Shown here: positions 19,070 to 29,207 of the stretch, piece after piece
How positions within the stretch are numbered: position 1 is the first letter of the stretch
Layout of the letters: every line of letters begins with the position of its first letter
Source: Agapetus fuscipes
Lineage: Eukaryota > Arthropoda > Insecta > Trichoptera > Glossosomatidae
NCBI GenBank assembly: GCA_951799405.1
Contig: OX637339.1
Span: forward strand, 17,980,001-18,044,000
DNA length: 64,000 bases
Reading direction: 5' to 3'
Program-made: the position numbers and the translations under genes
The notes under the pieces: model-generated
The model's database searches: none
Told to the model about the DNA's origin: nothing
Seen by the model: the letters and a program-made list of their open reading frames with translations, nothing else

Positions 19070-19535
19070 TACACAATCTGAGCTAAGAAAATACGTATTT
19101 GTCTTCAAATGTGCGAGGTATTCAACATTTTCACATACGATATTCTGTGTTCGAAATTTTATTGCAGTTCTTGAGTGCCGTATATCCAGCAAATTCTGGA
19201 GGCGCATGCGTGACTGCCACGTGACTGCCTAATCTGCCAATCACAGACGCGCGTGGGCATGACGTCATACCTACACATTGTTGTATGTTATATGTATTAT
19301 ACTAAAAGATTGTCGCGAGCGTCCGGTCAAAGTCCGATATTTTGCCATATATCCACTTTACGTAATTTTCGTTGCGCATCTTTGGCGTATATCCATTTTA
19401 AAACGTTTTTTTTTAGTATTAAACGTAAAAGTATAATGATTTGTATGGATTATTATAATTCCAGACCTACAGTACTTTCGGTAAAGTTGGTAATTGAATT
19501 CCGATGTTGTAAATTACAATAACAAAACACAAAAA
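19070..19535. other. Extra sequence inside MITE-M
   Basis: Begins with MITE-M sequence (ACACAATCTGAGC), then unrelated DNA with GCGCATGCGTGACTGCCACG. Function and origin not recognised. Confidence 0.35.
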
Positions 19536-19675
19536 CATTGCTCCTGTAAAATTTGCTTAATGGTCTATACGGCAAACAAGAACTAAGGCAGCGACTGGGT
19601 GAACCTTTACGCACGGTATTAATTACTTAAACCGATAAAAATCACAGTAATTCTTGAATTATATCGATGTTCAAT

Positions 19676-19968
19676 TCGACCGGTCCGTAGTCAAGTGGCG
19701 TCGTTTCGGACTCGTAAAGAAAGGTTGTGGGTTCGAATCCCGGCACTTACAACAAAAATATACCATTTATATTTTCAAATATGCTCATCGCTGTGTTAAA
19801 AAATTCACATATACCCTAAACAAAAATCGGCCACCAAAAATGCATCCAAATTTAAAGCAATTGGATTGTGCTTGAGTATTGGCGCATTCTATAGCGACGA
19901 CCAAGCTCGCGGGGGCTCTTGAGGTGTAATTCACACAAAAACAGCTCTCACCAATTTAATTAATACTA
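19676..19968 (+). mobile_element. SINE-A, full length, diverged
   Basis: CGGTCCGTAGTCAAGTGGCG head with GGGTTCGAATCCCGGC; 3' end AAACAGCTCTCACCAATTTA then AATACTAATATTATTG. Box A is weakened by GTCGTTTC in place of AACGCTTC. Confidence 0.85.
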
Positions 19969-20042
19969 ATATTATTGTTGTTGTATTATTTTGTACTTTT
20001 TTTTGTAAAGATTTATGTTTATATATACCTACCTAACTGTTG

Positions 20043-20218
20043 GAGCCCGTTCCCACTTGTCGGGTGTCGGATCCGTATATTAATCGGAGGTTCCAGTGGC
20101 AGAACATTATGTATGGAGCTATTCACACTTGTCGGAAACCGATTTTGTCCGAAAAGCCCTGCAACTGGAACCTCCGATGAATATACGGATCCGACACCCG
20201 ACAAGTGGGAACGGGCTC
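20043..20218. mobile_element. Foldback element with 56-bp arms
   Basis: Starts GAGCCCGTTCCCACTTGTCG and ends with its complement. The arms match almost perfectly over about 56 bp. The centre contains further GTCGGAAACC/GTCCGAAAA echoes. No clear target duplication. It resembles hAT-derived miniature elements in length only. Confidence 0.8.
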
Positions 20219-20224
20219 TTATTG

Positions 20225-20345
20225 GTTATTTGTATTACTTGGCTTATAGATTGGTGTACCCATACTGTATTCAGGGAAGGTCGGCATAAATTGCAGGGCT
20301 TATGTTCATTTGAGGCTTGGATTTTATCTATGAAGTTGAGGAATG
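20225..20345 (+). repeat. D repeat, deleted copy
   Basis: GGCTTATAGATTGGTGTACC then jumps to TTCAGGGAAGGTCGGCATAA and TTTGAGGCTTGGATTTTATC. Confidence 0.7.
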
Positions 20346-20404
20346 AACCATTTCTTACAACTAACTACATTTTAAATTATCATTTGTCATCACTTTTAAG
20401 TGTT

Positions 20405-20492
20405 TTTTTTAAACACCGCTGGGAATCGAATTCGCTGCCTTCCAAATGCGAGCCTGGAGCGTTGACCACTAGACTGCGGCCGGTCAATGAAA
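20405..20492 (-). mobile_element. SINE-A head fragment, reverse
   Basis: GCTGGGAATCGAATTCGC to CCACTAGACTGCGGCCGGTC. Confidence 0.75.
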
Positions 20493-20764
20493 CTATCCAG
20501 TTCAATCTACTTTATTGTCATCACTTTTTTTTAAAATCACTACTTGCATCCGGCGATTGTTGCTTGCGACTTCTCCGTCCACCATTTCCGGTCTGGTTTT
20601 TTTCTCGGCCTGCGCGCGCAGTCAAGACTTCCTGTTTCCTTGTTACAAACCAGCGATCTTGAAAATTGTATCGATCTGTTAGCCTTTTCAAACAGGATAC
20701 CAAGATCATAGCTTTTATTCTAGATTTGTTCTCTCACATAATCTGAGTACCAAAGATATGTCGT

Positions 20765-21000
20765 TATTCTATAATCTATAATCTAAGCTGCAATGATATG
20801 TTCACATTTAAGGCTCATATGAAATGCACGCCCACAGACAGGCACATGTAGGTTCGCGCCTACACATTCTGCATGCGTGCATACAAATTAACAAAACCTC
20901 ACATGAACATAAACCTTGCAACTCCTGCCGTCTTTCCCTGTAACCTAGAGGTGAAATAAATTCTCTGAACATAAGCCCTGCAACTTTTGCCAACCTTTCA
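20765..21000 (-). repeat. D repeat, reverse, damaged head
   Basis: Tail CTATAATCTAAGCTGCAATG intact. The head side is rearranged: a second partial CATAAGCCCTGCAACTTTTG follows the hairpin. Confidence 0.75.
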
Positions 21001-21205
21001 TTCGATGACGAGAGCTCGGGTTCGAATCCAACCGGGGCGCCGAAGTGATTTAAAACGAGCCCTCTCGAAACTCCTACTTCAGCTGAAGTGGTTGGCGTAA
21101 GGCTGGTCCCCTTACCTGTTAAAATAGACAGCTCTCACTCGTCATTGCGACACCTTCGAGTAAAACGCGAGTAAGTTATTACACTATATGTGTAGCTTGG
21201 TCACG
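21001..21205 (+). mobile_element. SINE-B with internal deletion
   Basis: Box B GGGTTCGAATCCAACCGG is kept but box A is lost. Body from CTTCAGCTGAAGTGGTTGGC to CACTATATGTGTAGCTTGG. Confidence 0.8.
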
Positions 21206-21311
21206 CTTTGCTTACTTCCACCGGGTATCGAACCCACCACATCCCAATTACAAGCCCATATCGGTAAGCTCTAGAACGCGGACGGTATTATGTTCACATA
21301 TATCAAAATGC

Positions 21312-21560
21312 CATCTAATCTAATCTAATCTAATTTGCAGAAATATGTAACATTTGAGATACAGATTATATATTGTATTCTCACGAGCAGACACTTATAA
21401 GTTCGCGCTTGCACATGCTGCATGTGAACCTTCGACATAAAAATCCAAATCTCAAATGAGCATACAGCCTGCAACTCCTGCCAACCTTCCTGAAACTTGG
21501 GTGACACTGGCAAAGTGAACCATTTTCTACAGCATGGGTGGTCAGCCGCATACCATTGTT
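21312..21560 (-). repeat. D repeat, reverse, full length, GATTA tail
   Basis: CATCTAATCTAATCTAATCT at the left edge; GGTCAGCCGCATACCATTG at the right. Confidence 0.85.
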
Positions 21561-22010
21561 GACTTTAAACATTAATTTTTATATTCAAGGTACTTTTTGT
21601 TCTATTTTCGAGTTTTCTGTCCAATTAAAAAAACAAGTATTTTTTCTTGGAATTTTCAAATTTATTTTTAATCTAATTATATTCTTCGTTCTTCATTTCT
21701 GGAACAAAAAAAAAACAATGAAAATTAATTGTTCCCGAAGTCTGTTTGTTCTCGTACCACTCATAATTTTCCCGACAATTTCAATTGCGTATTATATGGT
21801 ACTTTAGTTAATTTTTGATAACAGAACCCACTCGGGGTACCATTATTGTGCAAACACACTCAATTAGATTACGGATGAAAATAATTTCTTTCAATCTACC
21901 TCCGGAGAATGGTACTTGCGAAGGAAAATTTCAATTATTTAGTTCAAGTACCATTTATTACCTTTTTTTTAATATACTGAAAAATTTTCAAGGAGTGATA
22001 CTTGCCAGTA
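21561..22010. other. Unassigned AT-rich sequence with repeated GGTAC motifs
   Basis: Contains several GGTAC/GTACC words (about 21590, 21756, 21797, 21836, 21911, 21949), suggesting a decayed element. No family named. Confidence 0.35.
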
Positions 22011-22264
22011 CGCTGCCTTTGTTCTTGTTTGTCGTTACGCCATTAAGAATTTTTTACATGAGCAATGTTTGCATGTGTACTGGACCAATGTGTCTAATGA
22101 AAACAAGAAATTTATTTAAAAAATATTTAAAAGAACTCTCCCATTATCGAGTTTTATGGTTTTTCTTAGCTCAGATTGTGTAGAATTTGATTCATAAGAC
22201 AACTGCATGAAAGAGTCATATTTGACATGATTGGCGTATACGATAAACAAGAACTGGGGGAGCG
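22011..22264 (-). mobile_element. MITE-M, intact 254 bp, AGTA duplication
   Basis: Reverse orientation relative to 25817. Ends CGCTGCCTTTGTTCTTG (left) and AACAAGAACTGGGGGAGCG (right). AGTA directly flanks both sides (22007-22010 and 22265-22268). Contains a run of T/A-rich open codons but no protein. Confidence 0.88.
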
Positions 22265-22304
22265 AGTACTTGTCTAAAAAATAATCTAAGTTGTTCTTTA
22301 AACT

Positions 22305-22470
22305 ATAATGTAAGTTGCAAAGAAAATATATTACATTTGAGATTAGTATTAAAAGCATTGCCATAAACAGACACGTGTAATTTCGCGCTTACAGATGTTA
22401 AATGTTTACTTACAAATTACAATCAAAATCTCAAATGCAACTTTTGCCGACCTTTCCTGAAACAGGGAAG
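22305..22470 (-). repeat. D repeat, reverse, head missing
   Basis: TATAATGTAAGTTGCAAAG to GCCGACCTTTCCTGAAACAG. Confidence 0.75.
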
Positions 22471-22496
22471 TTGCTGATATTTAAAAATTCACGAAG

Positions 22497-22755
22497 GAAG
22501 GTTCCTTTACTTATATATTAGGTTGGAATGTGGCTGACCACACATACTGTAAAAAAGGGTTCCGTTTGCCAATGTCACTTCAGTTTCAAAGAAGGTCGAC
22601 AAAAGTTTCAGAGCTTCTGTTAATTTGAGATTAGGGTTTTTGTGTTATAAGTTCACATGCGGCATGTGTAAGTGTGAACTTATAAATGTCTGCTTCCAGG
22701 AATGCATTCAATATGAATCTTAAGTTTTTTTTTTTATCTTTGCCACTTAGATTAT
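22497..22755 (+). repeat. D repeat, full length, diverged
   Basis: TTCCTTTACTTATATATTAG to CCACTTAGATTATAGATT. Confidence 0.8.
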
Positions 22756-22756
22756 A

Positions 22757-22995
22757 GATTCTTTCGCCATGTCGGTGGAAGATTTTCCCCGTTCTCGAAG
22801 GGCAAGCTGCAATTAATTCTGAATCTGTCCTTGCTTCACTTCCATACATCAATGTGTTTACTTATTATCTTTACTCATTCATTCATCTGCGTAATTAATT
22901 CACAGAATCTGTCAAGGATGATTTTCCCCCGTCCCTGAGGGACAAACGGCCGCTTATTTTGACACAGTCCACGCTTCACTTCCACACATCAAGCG
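22757..22995. repeat. Two diverged copies of a ~95-bp unit
   Basis: 22757-22856 and 22900-22993 share GAAGATTTTCCCCGT-like, CTGAATCTGTCCTTGCTTCAC-like and ACTTCCATACATCAATG-like stretches. The minus strand reads MYGSEARTDSELIAACPSR in the first unit, reminiscent of a LINE YGSE motif but too short to assign. Confidence 0.5.
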
Positions 22996-23689
22996 TCAGC
23001 TAATTCTAAAACAATCCGCCGTGAGGCGCACGCCCGCTTCTGTAAAATAAACACATAGCGACATTGTGTTCCTAGACCAGTTGTTAGACAGTGGAGGAAG
23101 GAGATTAGTGGATATATGCGCATTGAAATATTATGCACTATAATCTACACCGCAAGACAAAAAAAATTACGAGTCCTCAAAAAAACTAAAATTGACAAAT
23201 AATGAATTATGCTTGATATTTAATTAGTTTTTTTGTATTGTTTGACATATATGATGACTACTCGTTACTTCAAGGTTAAAATAAAAAAATCTTACTCATG
23301 AATTGTAGTTAGAAATTGGCATTATATACCAGGTATCAGATTACCCGAACCTTAGAGACCCATAACGGTTCATTTATGGTCGAGTGTTTGTGATGGAATA
23401 ATAAAAGACGTGTTATTTTTTAATTAATATTTAAGAAGTAGGGTTATTATCGCTTTATTAAAATTTAAACACATTTATAACATTTAAAAATATTTAATAC
23501 TTAGTGAATTCACCTTTATTTTTATAACAAAATTAAGGACACTATGTGTCCAGTCTCTAAGGGTATATAAGGCGCAAATGGCCTGCGGGTATAGATAGAT
23601 GGTCGATATGATAGATAGTCGCCTTTGTAAGAAATACATTGAAGAACAACTGTGAAGTGCTGAACTGTGAAATAACTGTGAGTTGCTTA
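22996..23689. other. AT-rich sequence, possible solo LTR
   Basis: GGTATATAAGG at 23562 resembles a TATA box. The words CCGAACCTTA occur near 23347 and, beyond the MITE, near 24041. An LTR-like unit (with AATAAA near 23958) interrupted by MITE-H2 is possible, but I could not define ends or a target duplication. Confidence 0.3.
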
Positions 23690-23929
23690 GGGCCTGTTGC
23701 ACCAAACTCCAATCTGACGAAAATCAAAATTAAGTGTGATTTCTCCCTTTCAAATCAAACAATTGATTGCATATACGTAAGTCAGCTGATGTGAATCATA
23801 TTTCCGGTTCAAATTCCATCACATTTTTACCAACTTTCGAGAAATATTTAACCGAGGTCCTTACCAGAACTAAGCAATCAAATTTGATGTTTCAATCAAA
23901 TATTGATTGGAGGTTGGTGCAACAGGCCC
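23690..23929. mobile_element. MITE-H2, PIF/Harbinger-like, TTA duplication
   Basis: Terminal repeats GGGCCTGTTGCACCAAACTC and its near-complement. TTA on both sides (23687-23689, 23930-23932). Length 240 bp, no coding. Confidence 0.87.
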
Positions 23930-24342
23930 TTAGGAATTATAAAAGTGTTAAAAATAAATGTAAATTGTCAAAGAAATTAAGTGTAAAATAAATATCCAAA
24001 AAAAAGGAGACCAGTTTGTTTTAATTTAAAGACTATCCGAACCTTAAAATAACACAACAATAGGTATCATTTAAATTCAAATAACAAATATGCAACTACA
24101 GTATTATGCGCATATTGTCCACTGTCTAGCTCAAGCATACATGTCCCATGTTGTTTCTGGCTGACAAACAAAGCGCATATATGTAATTACAATAAAATAA
24201 TAATGCTATTGTCTTAGTTGGAAAGCAAATGCAACAAAAACAGCGTTTACAAACTTCCCATGCTGAGCCATTCATGTGAGTATAACTGTATGCTCCGTAC
24301 CAAGACGTTCATTTCTATAATCTTTCATGTTAGTTAAAGCAA
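23930..24342. other. Unassigned sequence, right part of the region around MITE-H2
   Basis: TAGACAGTGGA near 23090 and its complement TCCACTGTCTAG near 24118, each next to ATATGCGCA-type words, hint at a ~1-kb element whose ends these are. Confidence 0.3.
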
Positions 24343-24482
24343 CTAAGCTACACATGTAGTGTAACTTCTTGCCTGCATTATCCACGAAGGGGTCGCGTGT
24401 GGCGATTCGGGACCTATTTATTTTTACGGGTAAGGGGGCCGGCTTCACACCAACCACTTTCAGTTGAAGTGGGCAAAGATAA
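24343..24482 (-). mobile_element. SINE-B 3' half, reverse
   Basis: ACTAAGCTACACATGTAGTG to CACTTTCAGTTGAAGTGGG. Confidence 0.8.
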
Positions 24483-24489
24483 TTAACTG

Positions 24490-24925
24490 TTAAGGCTTAT
24501 GATGAATGCACACGTGTAAGTTGGCGCCTACATATCGCACGTTTAATAATAAAGAGCAATAATTCAAAAATTGGGAAAATCGAGATTTTGTAATAAAACA
24601 CAAGAACAATGCGAGAATAGGTAGAATGCGACAGCCGTTCAATTTGGACGAATATGACCGAGATAAAACATCGGCCGCCTTTTTCATCCCATACAAGTTG
24701 TACTGGTTGTCTGAACTTGAAACGTGATTTCCCAACATTCTTATTTTCTGAGTTATTGCTCTTTATGATTAAGCGTGCGATATGCTGCATGTGTTCTTGC
24801 ACTTTTAAATCTCAAATGAGCATAAACCCTGCAAATTTAGCCGGCCTTCACTGAAACGGTGTTGGCATTTGAAAAGCGAACCATTTTTTACAATATGGGT
24901 GGTCAGTCTAATACCATAGTACACA
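24490..24925 (-). repeat. D repeat, reverse, split by a foldback MITE
   Basis: Left part TGATGAATGCACACGTGTAA to GCGCCTACA; right part ATGCTGCATGTGTTCTTGC to GGGTGGTCAGTCTAATACC. The two parts join perfectly when 24535-24780 and one TA are removed. Confidence 0.8.
24535..24780. mobile_element. Foldback MITE inside a D repeat, TA duplication
   Basis: Arms of about 55 bp: TCGCACGTTTAATAATAAAG at the left, mirrored by ATGATTAAGCGTGCGA at the right. TA at 24533-24534 and 24781-24782. Tc1/mariner-like by duplication only. Confidence 0.83.
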
Positions 24926-24962
24926 TTTATAATGCTCCCCTGTAGGTAGGTATCAGTTAAGC

Positions 24963-25100
24963 TCTGTTAGAGTTGCAGGGTGTATGTCCATTTGAGATTT
25001 GGGTTTTTATGGGTTTTTATTACGTTTACATGCGGCATGTGCAAACGTGAACTTGTGCATGTCTGCTTATGAGAATGCATATAATGTGAATTTCCATTGT
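24963..25100 (+). repeat. D repeat, 3' two thirds, interrupted by 5S-SINE
   Basis: AGAGTTGCAGGGTGTATGTC to AATGTGAATTTCCATTGT. The 5S head begins exactly where the D tail should continue. CTGTAACTTAGATTAGATTA at about 25501-25520, just after the SINE, supplies the missing D end, so the SINE is nested in D. Confidence 0.82.
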
Positions 25101-25498
25101 CAACGATGTTACCATGTTGAAAGCACCGGTTCCCATAGATCACCGAAGTTAAGCAACATTGGGAGCGGATAGTACTTGGACGGGCTACCGCTCAGGTACC
25201 GCGTGTCGTTGGTATCTTGGACCGGTCCGCAGTCCAGTGGCAACACTTCGGACTCGTAAATGGAAGGTTGTGGATTTGGATCCCGGCGGAGCACAAAAAA
25301 AAAATACCATTTATATTTCGAATGTGACCTTTACCAAAGACCGGTCACTGAAAGGTCCATCCAACCTTACAACAACTGGGTCTTGCTTGGGAATTGGCGC
25401 TTTCTACAGCGACGACCAAGCTCGCAGAGGGCTCTTGAGGTGTGATACACACAAAAACAGCGCTCACCAAATAAATCCTCCTAATATTATTATTATTA
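25101..25498 (+). mobile_element. Full 5S-headed SINE-A nested in D
   Basis: 5S rRNA-like head 25101-25222 (CAACGATGTTACCATGTTGA, ATCACCGAAGTTAAGCAACA, GTGTCGTTGGTATC), including the 5S internal control region. Next comes a SINE-A head (CGGTCCGCAGTCCAGTGGCA, box B GATTTGGATCCCGGC), a body with a 40-bp deletion, and a complete 3' tail CCTAATATTATTATTATT. Double pol III promoter in one SINE. Confidence 0.9.
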
Positions 25499-25816
25499 TT
25501 AACTGTAACTTAGATTAGATTAGATATACTCCAAATAAATCAGTCTAAGTTCTCAGACGTGTAAGCACTTTTTTTTTTACTGAAAATCAAATTCAAATTC
25601 TGACATTTTCTGCAGAATTTATAGATAAGATTTATAGCCGAGTGAAAAATTCTCCCAAACCTCCAGAATACATATTTTCATAATATGATATTTTCATAGA
25701 CCCACTTCAAGATGTTACTAGTGCCTTGTTCTGACGATGGTAGAATGCAAGCGTTTTAGGACAGCGATTTCGTAAGTGGTAACAAAATCTATAATCTGAC
25801 CGGTCTTTAGTCTAGT

Positions 25817-26071
25817 CGCTCCCCCAGTTCTTGTTTACCGTATACGCCAATCTTGTCAAACATGACTTTTTCATGCAGTTGTCTTATGAATCAAATTCTA
25901 CACAATCTGAGCTAAGAAAAACCGTAAAACTCGATAGTGTGAGAGTTCTTTTAAATATTTTGTAAATAAATTTCTGGTTTTCATAAGACACATTGGTCCA
26001 GTACACATGCAAACATTGCTCATGCAAAATTTTCTCAATGGCGTATACGGTAAACAAGAACTAAGGCAGCG
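25817..26071 (+). mobile_element. MITE-M, 255 bp, in the box A region of SINE-A
   Basis: Ends CGCTCCCCCAGTTCTTGTTT and AACAAGAACTAAGGCAGCG with about 33-bp terminal repeats. TAGT duplicated at 25813-25816 and 26072-26075. Reference copy of the family. Confidence 0.9.
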
Positions 26072-26190
26072 TAGTGGTAGCGCTTCAGACTCGTAAATAA
26101 AAAGGGTTTGCGGTTCGAATCCCGGCGGAGCACAAAAAAAAAACCTTTTATATTTTCAAATATGTTCTTCGCTGGATTGAAAAAATTAAA

Positions 26191-26466
26191 AATTCATATA
26201 AAATGTAATTTGTCGTGTATGTTCCTTGACTTATAGGTTGGTATGCGGCTGACCACCCATGCTGTAAAAATGGTTCACTTTGCCAATGTCACCCCTGTTA
26301 CAGGGAAGGACGGTAAGAGTTGCAGGGTGTATGTCTATTTGAGATTTGGTTTTAATGTTGTGGGTTCACATGAGGCATGTGCAAGCGCGAACTTGTACGT
26401 GTCTGGTTGTGGGAATGCATGTGATGTGATCTCCATTGTAACATGCAACTTAGATTAGATTAGATA
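26191..26466 (+). repeat. D repeat with 25 bp of LINE-P UTR, nested in SINE-A
   Basis: Begins AAAATGTAATTTGTCGTGTA, which is LINE-P spacer. D follows from TTCCTTGACTTATAGG to GCAACTTAGATTAGATTAGA. It is evidence that this D was copied from a LINE-P/D transcript and truncated in the spacer. Confidence 0.85.
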
Positions 26467-26624
26467 TACCAAGGTCCATTCAGCCATACAGTAACTAGGT
26501 CTTGCTTTAGAATGGCCGTTTTCTACAGCGAGGACTAAGCTCGCAGAGGGCTCTTAAGGTGTGATTCCCGCAAGCAACAGCGCTCACCAAATAAATCAAT
26601 CTACTATTATTTATTGTTATAATC

Positions 26625-26735
26625 TAATTTGCAAAGATATATTGATATTTAAAATCCATATTTAATGCGTGATCACAATCAGTCACGTTTATATTCGCGC
26701 TTACACATGCCGCATGTGAAGATACATGACTCCAC
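26625..26735 (-). repeat. D repeat, tail half, reverse
   Basis: TATAATCTAATTTGCAAAGA to CACATGCCGCATGTGAAG. Confidence 0.75.
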
Positions 26736-26855
26736 GTTTTATGCAAATGGAAACACTTTACTGACCTACTTACCAAAAAAAAAAAAAACTACTATCGCCG
26801 TTTGAATGACATTTATGAAAATATTCAATGGAATTTGCACGTTTCAAAGTAAGAA

Positions 26856-26919
26856 CACACACACACACACATACACACACACACACACATACACACACAC
26901 ACACATACACACACACACT

Positions 26920-26951
<32 letters not shown>

Positions 26952-27101
26952 TACATACAAACACACACGCGCGCACACACACACACACATACACACACAC
27001 ACGCGCACGCACACACACACACACACACACACACATACATACACACGCACATACATACATACACACACACACGCTCACACACACACATACATACACACAC
27101 A

Positions 27102-27146
<45 letters not shown>

Positions 27147-27154
27147 GCGCGCAC
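26856..27154. repeat. (CA)n microsatellite, about 300 bp
   Basis: CA dinucleotide array with interspersed CATA and CG variants. All ORFs across it on both strands are artefacts of the repeat. Confidence 0.97.
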
Positions 27155-27395
27155 TCAAACAAAACGTTGAAAAATAATGAAAATATATGGAAGAGACATC
27201 TTTTTTCTTGCACCATACTTTTGTGAATGGCCTCTTCATTTTCGCGTCTGCTCTGTGATTTGCGAGGTTTTTTTTTGCGTATTTTTGGACGTGCGACCTT
27301 TTACAAGACGCCCCTGATTTATTCGAATAGACGTTTTATTATTTTTTAATGAAGAAAAATATGTCATTATAACCTTAAGACAATATATCTTCCAA
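27155..27395. other. Unassigned sequence
   Basis: Nothing recognised. Confidence 0.35.
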
Positions 27396-27397
27396 CG

Positions 27398-27722
27398 ATT
27401 AATCTAAGTTGCAAAAGTATATGGGATTCATATTTCATGCAACCTAAAAAGCAAAGCTTGTATTTGCACATAATGCATGTGTGCTGTAATCTAAAATCTA
27501 AGTCGAAACGATACATGAAATTTACGATTAATATTAAATGCATGCCCACGAGCAGGCATGTGTATTTTAGCGCCTACATATTCTGCATGTGTACTAACAC
27601 ATTTAAATCTCAAATGAACATAAGCACTGCAACTTTGGTCGACCTTCCCTGAAACAGGAATGATATTGGCAAAGTGAACCGGTTTTTTACAGCATGCGTG
27701 GTCAGGCTCTTACCAACCTAGA
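27398..27722 (-). repeat. Two D repeats in reverse, one partial and one full
   Basis: 27398-27485 is a shortened D tail half. 27486-27722 is a complete but diverged D ending GTCAGGCTCTTACCAACC. They are tandem in the same orientation. Confidence 0.75.
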
Positions 27723-27872
27723 TGTTAAAAAAGGGTTCACTTTGACTATGTCCTCCCTGTTTCAGGGAATATTTACATGAGTTGCAGGGCTCATGTTTAT
27801 TTGAAATTATTTTGTTATGCTGTAAGCCCACTTGTCGGCTTGTGAGAATGCATGTAATATGATATTTTTTAT
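27723..27872 (+). repeat. D repeat, partial, head-to-head with the previous copy
   Basis: GATGTTAAAAAAGGGTTCAC to TTGTGAGAATGCATGTAATA. Confidence 0.75.
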
Positions 27873-28067
27873 GGTTTGTGTATTAACACTGGGAAAATTC
27901 ATGTTTTTTTATTGTTATTTAATTATAATAATATATTATAAATTTAATTATAATTATGTTATTTAATTATAATAATATGTATATTATATGTTTTTGAAAA
28001 CAAAACAGTGTTTTAAAATTTAAAAAGTGTTATTTAATTACACTCACTTTCCAATCAACACTTCACT

Positions 28068-28275
28068 TTGCCAATGTCACCCCTGCTTCAGGGAAGGTCG
28101 GCAAGAGTTGCAGGGCTTATGTTCATTTGAGATTGGGGTTTTTATATTGTAGGTCCACATGCAGCATGTGTAAGCGCGAAATTATGCATGTCTGCTTGTG
28201 GGAATGCATTTGATATGAATCTCAAATGATACATATCTTTGCAGCTTAGATTTAGATTTAGATTTAGAATAAAAT
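28068..28275 (+). repeat. D repeat, head-truncated, GATTTA tail
   Basis: CACTTTGCCAATGTCACCCC to GCAGCTTAGATTTAGATTTA. Confidence 0.85.
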
Positions 28276-28834
28276 AACAATAAAAAATTAATAATTTTTT
28301 TTTAGATTATAGAGACACCCGTTTTTTCTATCTCACAAGCCGTTTTGAATTCTTTACAAAATGAAAAAAAATGCATTTTTTTTTCACTTATCTATTTAAA
28401 TTGATTATGACGGTTAATTAAAAGTGAATAAATCATAATTAACAACAAAAAAGAAATAAATAAGTTAATTGATGCGTTTGCTCTATAATTATTCATATAT
28501 TTAATTGCTAGCAGGTTTTATATTTTTTCTTATCAATTAATATTTATAATTATTAATTACTAAGTAAATAATTACAGGGAGTGTCATATCCTTTTTCAAT
28601 TAACTTTTTATATATTTTATTTTTAATTTATTTTAGCATAATCCATTTGGTGAAAATTATATTAGTATTAATATGACGAAAAAAATATTTTAATTTTATA
28701 GAATTAACTTAGGTAATTATCTATTTTAAAAATAGATTAAATCGACTAGGTTTTGAAAAATATAATCATTTAATATTCATGTTGAATGCATGCACACAAG
28801 CCCACTATAAAAAAAGTTTGCACGTACACTTATC
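28276..28834. other. Very AT-rich spacer
   Basis: Long A/T tracts with ATTAATT words. A similar stretch lies at 33195-33365, which also follows a GATTTA-tailed D, so the two may share ancestry (TTGATGCGTTTGCTC occurs in both). Confidence 0.45.
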
Positions 28835-29182
28835 TATGGTCATATTGCATTCCATGCCGAGAGCTCGGGTTCGAATTCTGGGGGTGTCAGAAATTATTTA
28901 CCGTTTCAGAGCTTATTACAATCCTAAAAAAAAATCCATGTAATGTTTACTCAGATCTTCACAAGAAATGAGTACCGGTTCTTTCGGGAGCTGGGAAACA
29001 AACCACTTCAACTTAAACTTATTTCTTTTTACTTACGCCAATCACTTAACTGGAAACCTTCGTGATTGGCATTAGGCTGGTCTCCTTACCTGTGAAAATA
29101 ACTAGGTTCCACTCGTCACATGCGACGCCTTTTCGGAGTACGCGGTTACACGTTACACTACATGTGTAGCTTACTGGAGTTA
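28835..29182 (+). mobile_element. SINE-B, box A lost
   Basis: From GCATTCCATGCCGAGAGCTC and GGGTTCGAATTCTGGGG to CACTACATGTGTAGCTTA. An internal duplication of ACTTAC/CCAATCACTT occurs near 29030-29060. Confidence 0.8.
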
Positions 29183-29207
29183 ATTATCGTTATATACATT
29201 ATGTAGT

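Larger units (their letters stand above)
18533..19593 (+). mobile_element. MITE-M copy swollen by nested insertions, ACTG duplication
   Basis: Left end CGCTCCCCCAGTTCTTGTTT, right end ACAAGAACTAAGGCAGCG. ACTG lies at 18529-18532 and 19594-19597. Internal MITE-M landmarks (GCAGTTGTCTTAAGATTC, ACACAATCTGAGCTAAG, ACATTGCTCCTGTAAAATT) are split by a 5S/SINE-A insertion and by other sequence, taking a normally 255-bp element to about 1.06 kb. Confidence 0.8.
25797..26605 (+). mobile_element. SINE-A split by two later insertions
   Basis: Pieces: head start 25797-25816 (CTGACCGGTCTTTAGTCTAGT), head rest and body 26072-26190 (TAGTGGTAGCGCTTCAGACT, GGTTCGAATCCCGGCGGAGC), and 3' half 26467-26605 (CCAAGGTCCATTCAGCC to GCGCTCACCAAATAAATCAA). 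MITE-M splits the head and a D repeat splits the body. Confidence 0.85.

Noticed and set aside
23232..24056. Solo LTR with TATA box and polyadenylation signal
   Set aside because: Plausible but unproven: I could not find TG...CA ends with a matching target duplication. Kept only as a low-confidence remark.
25101..25222. 5S rRNA gene
   Set aside because: It has substitutions and deletions, is fused to a SINE body and lacks the normal terminator, so it is a 5S-derived SINE head.
26770..27226. Four long ORFs of His-Thr or Cys-Val repeats across the CA array
   Set aside because: They are translations of a (CA)n microsatellite in several frames and carry no protein signal.
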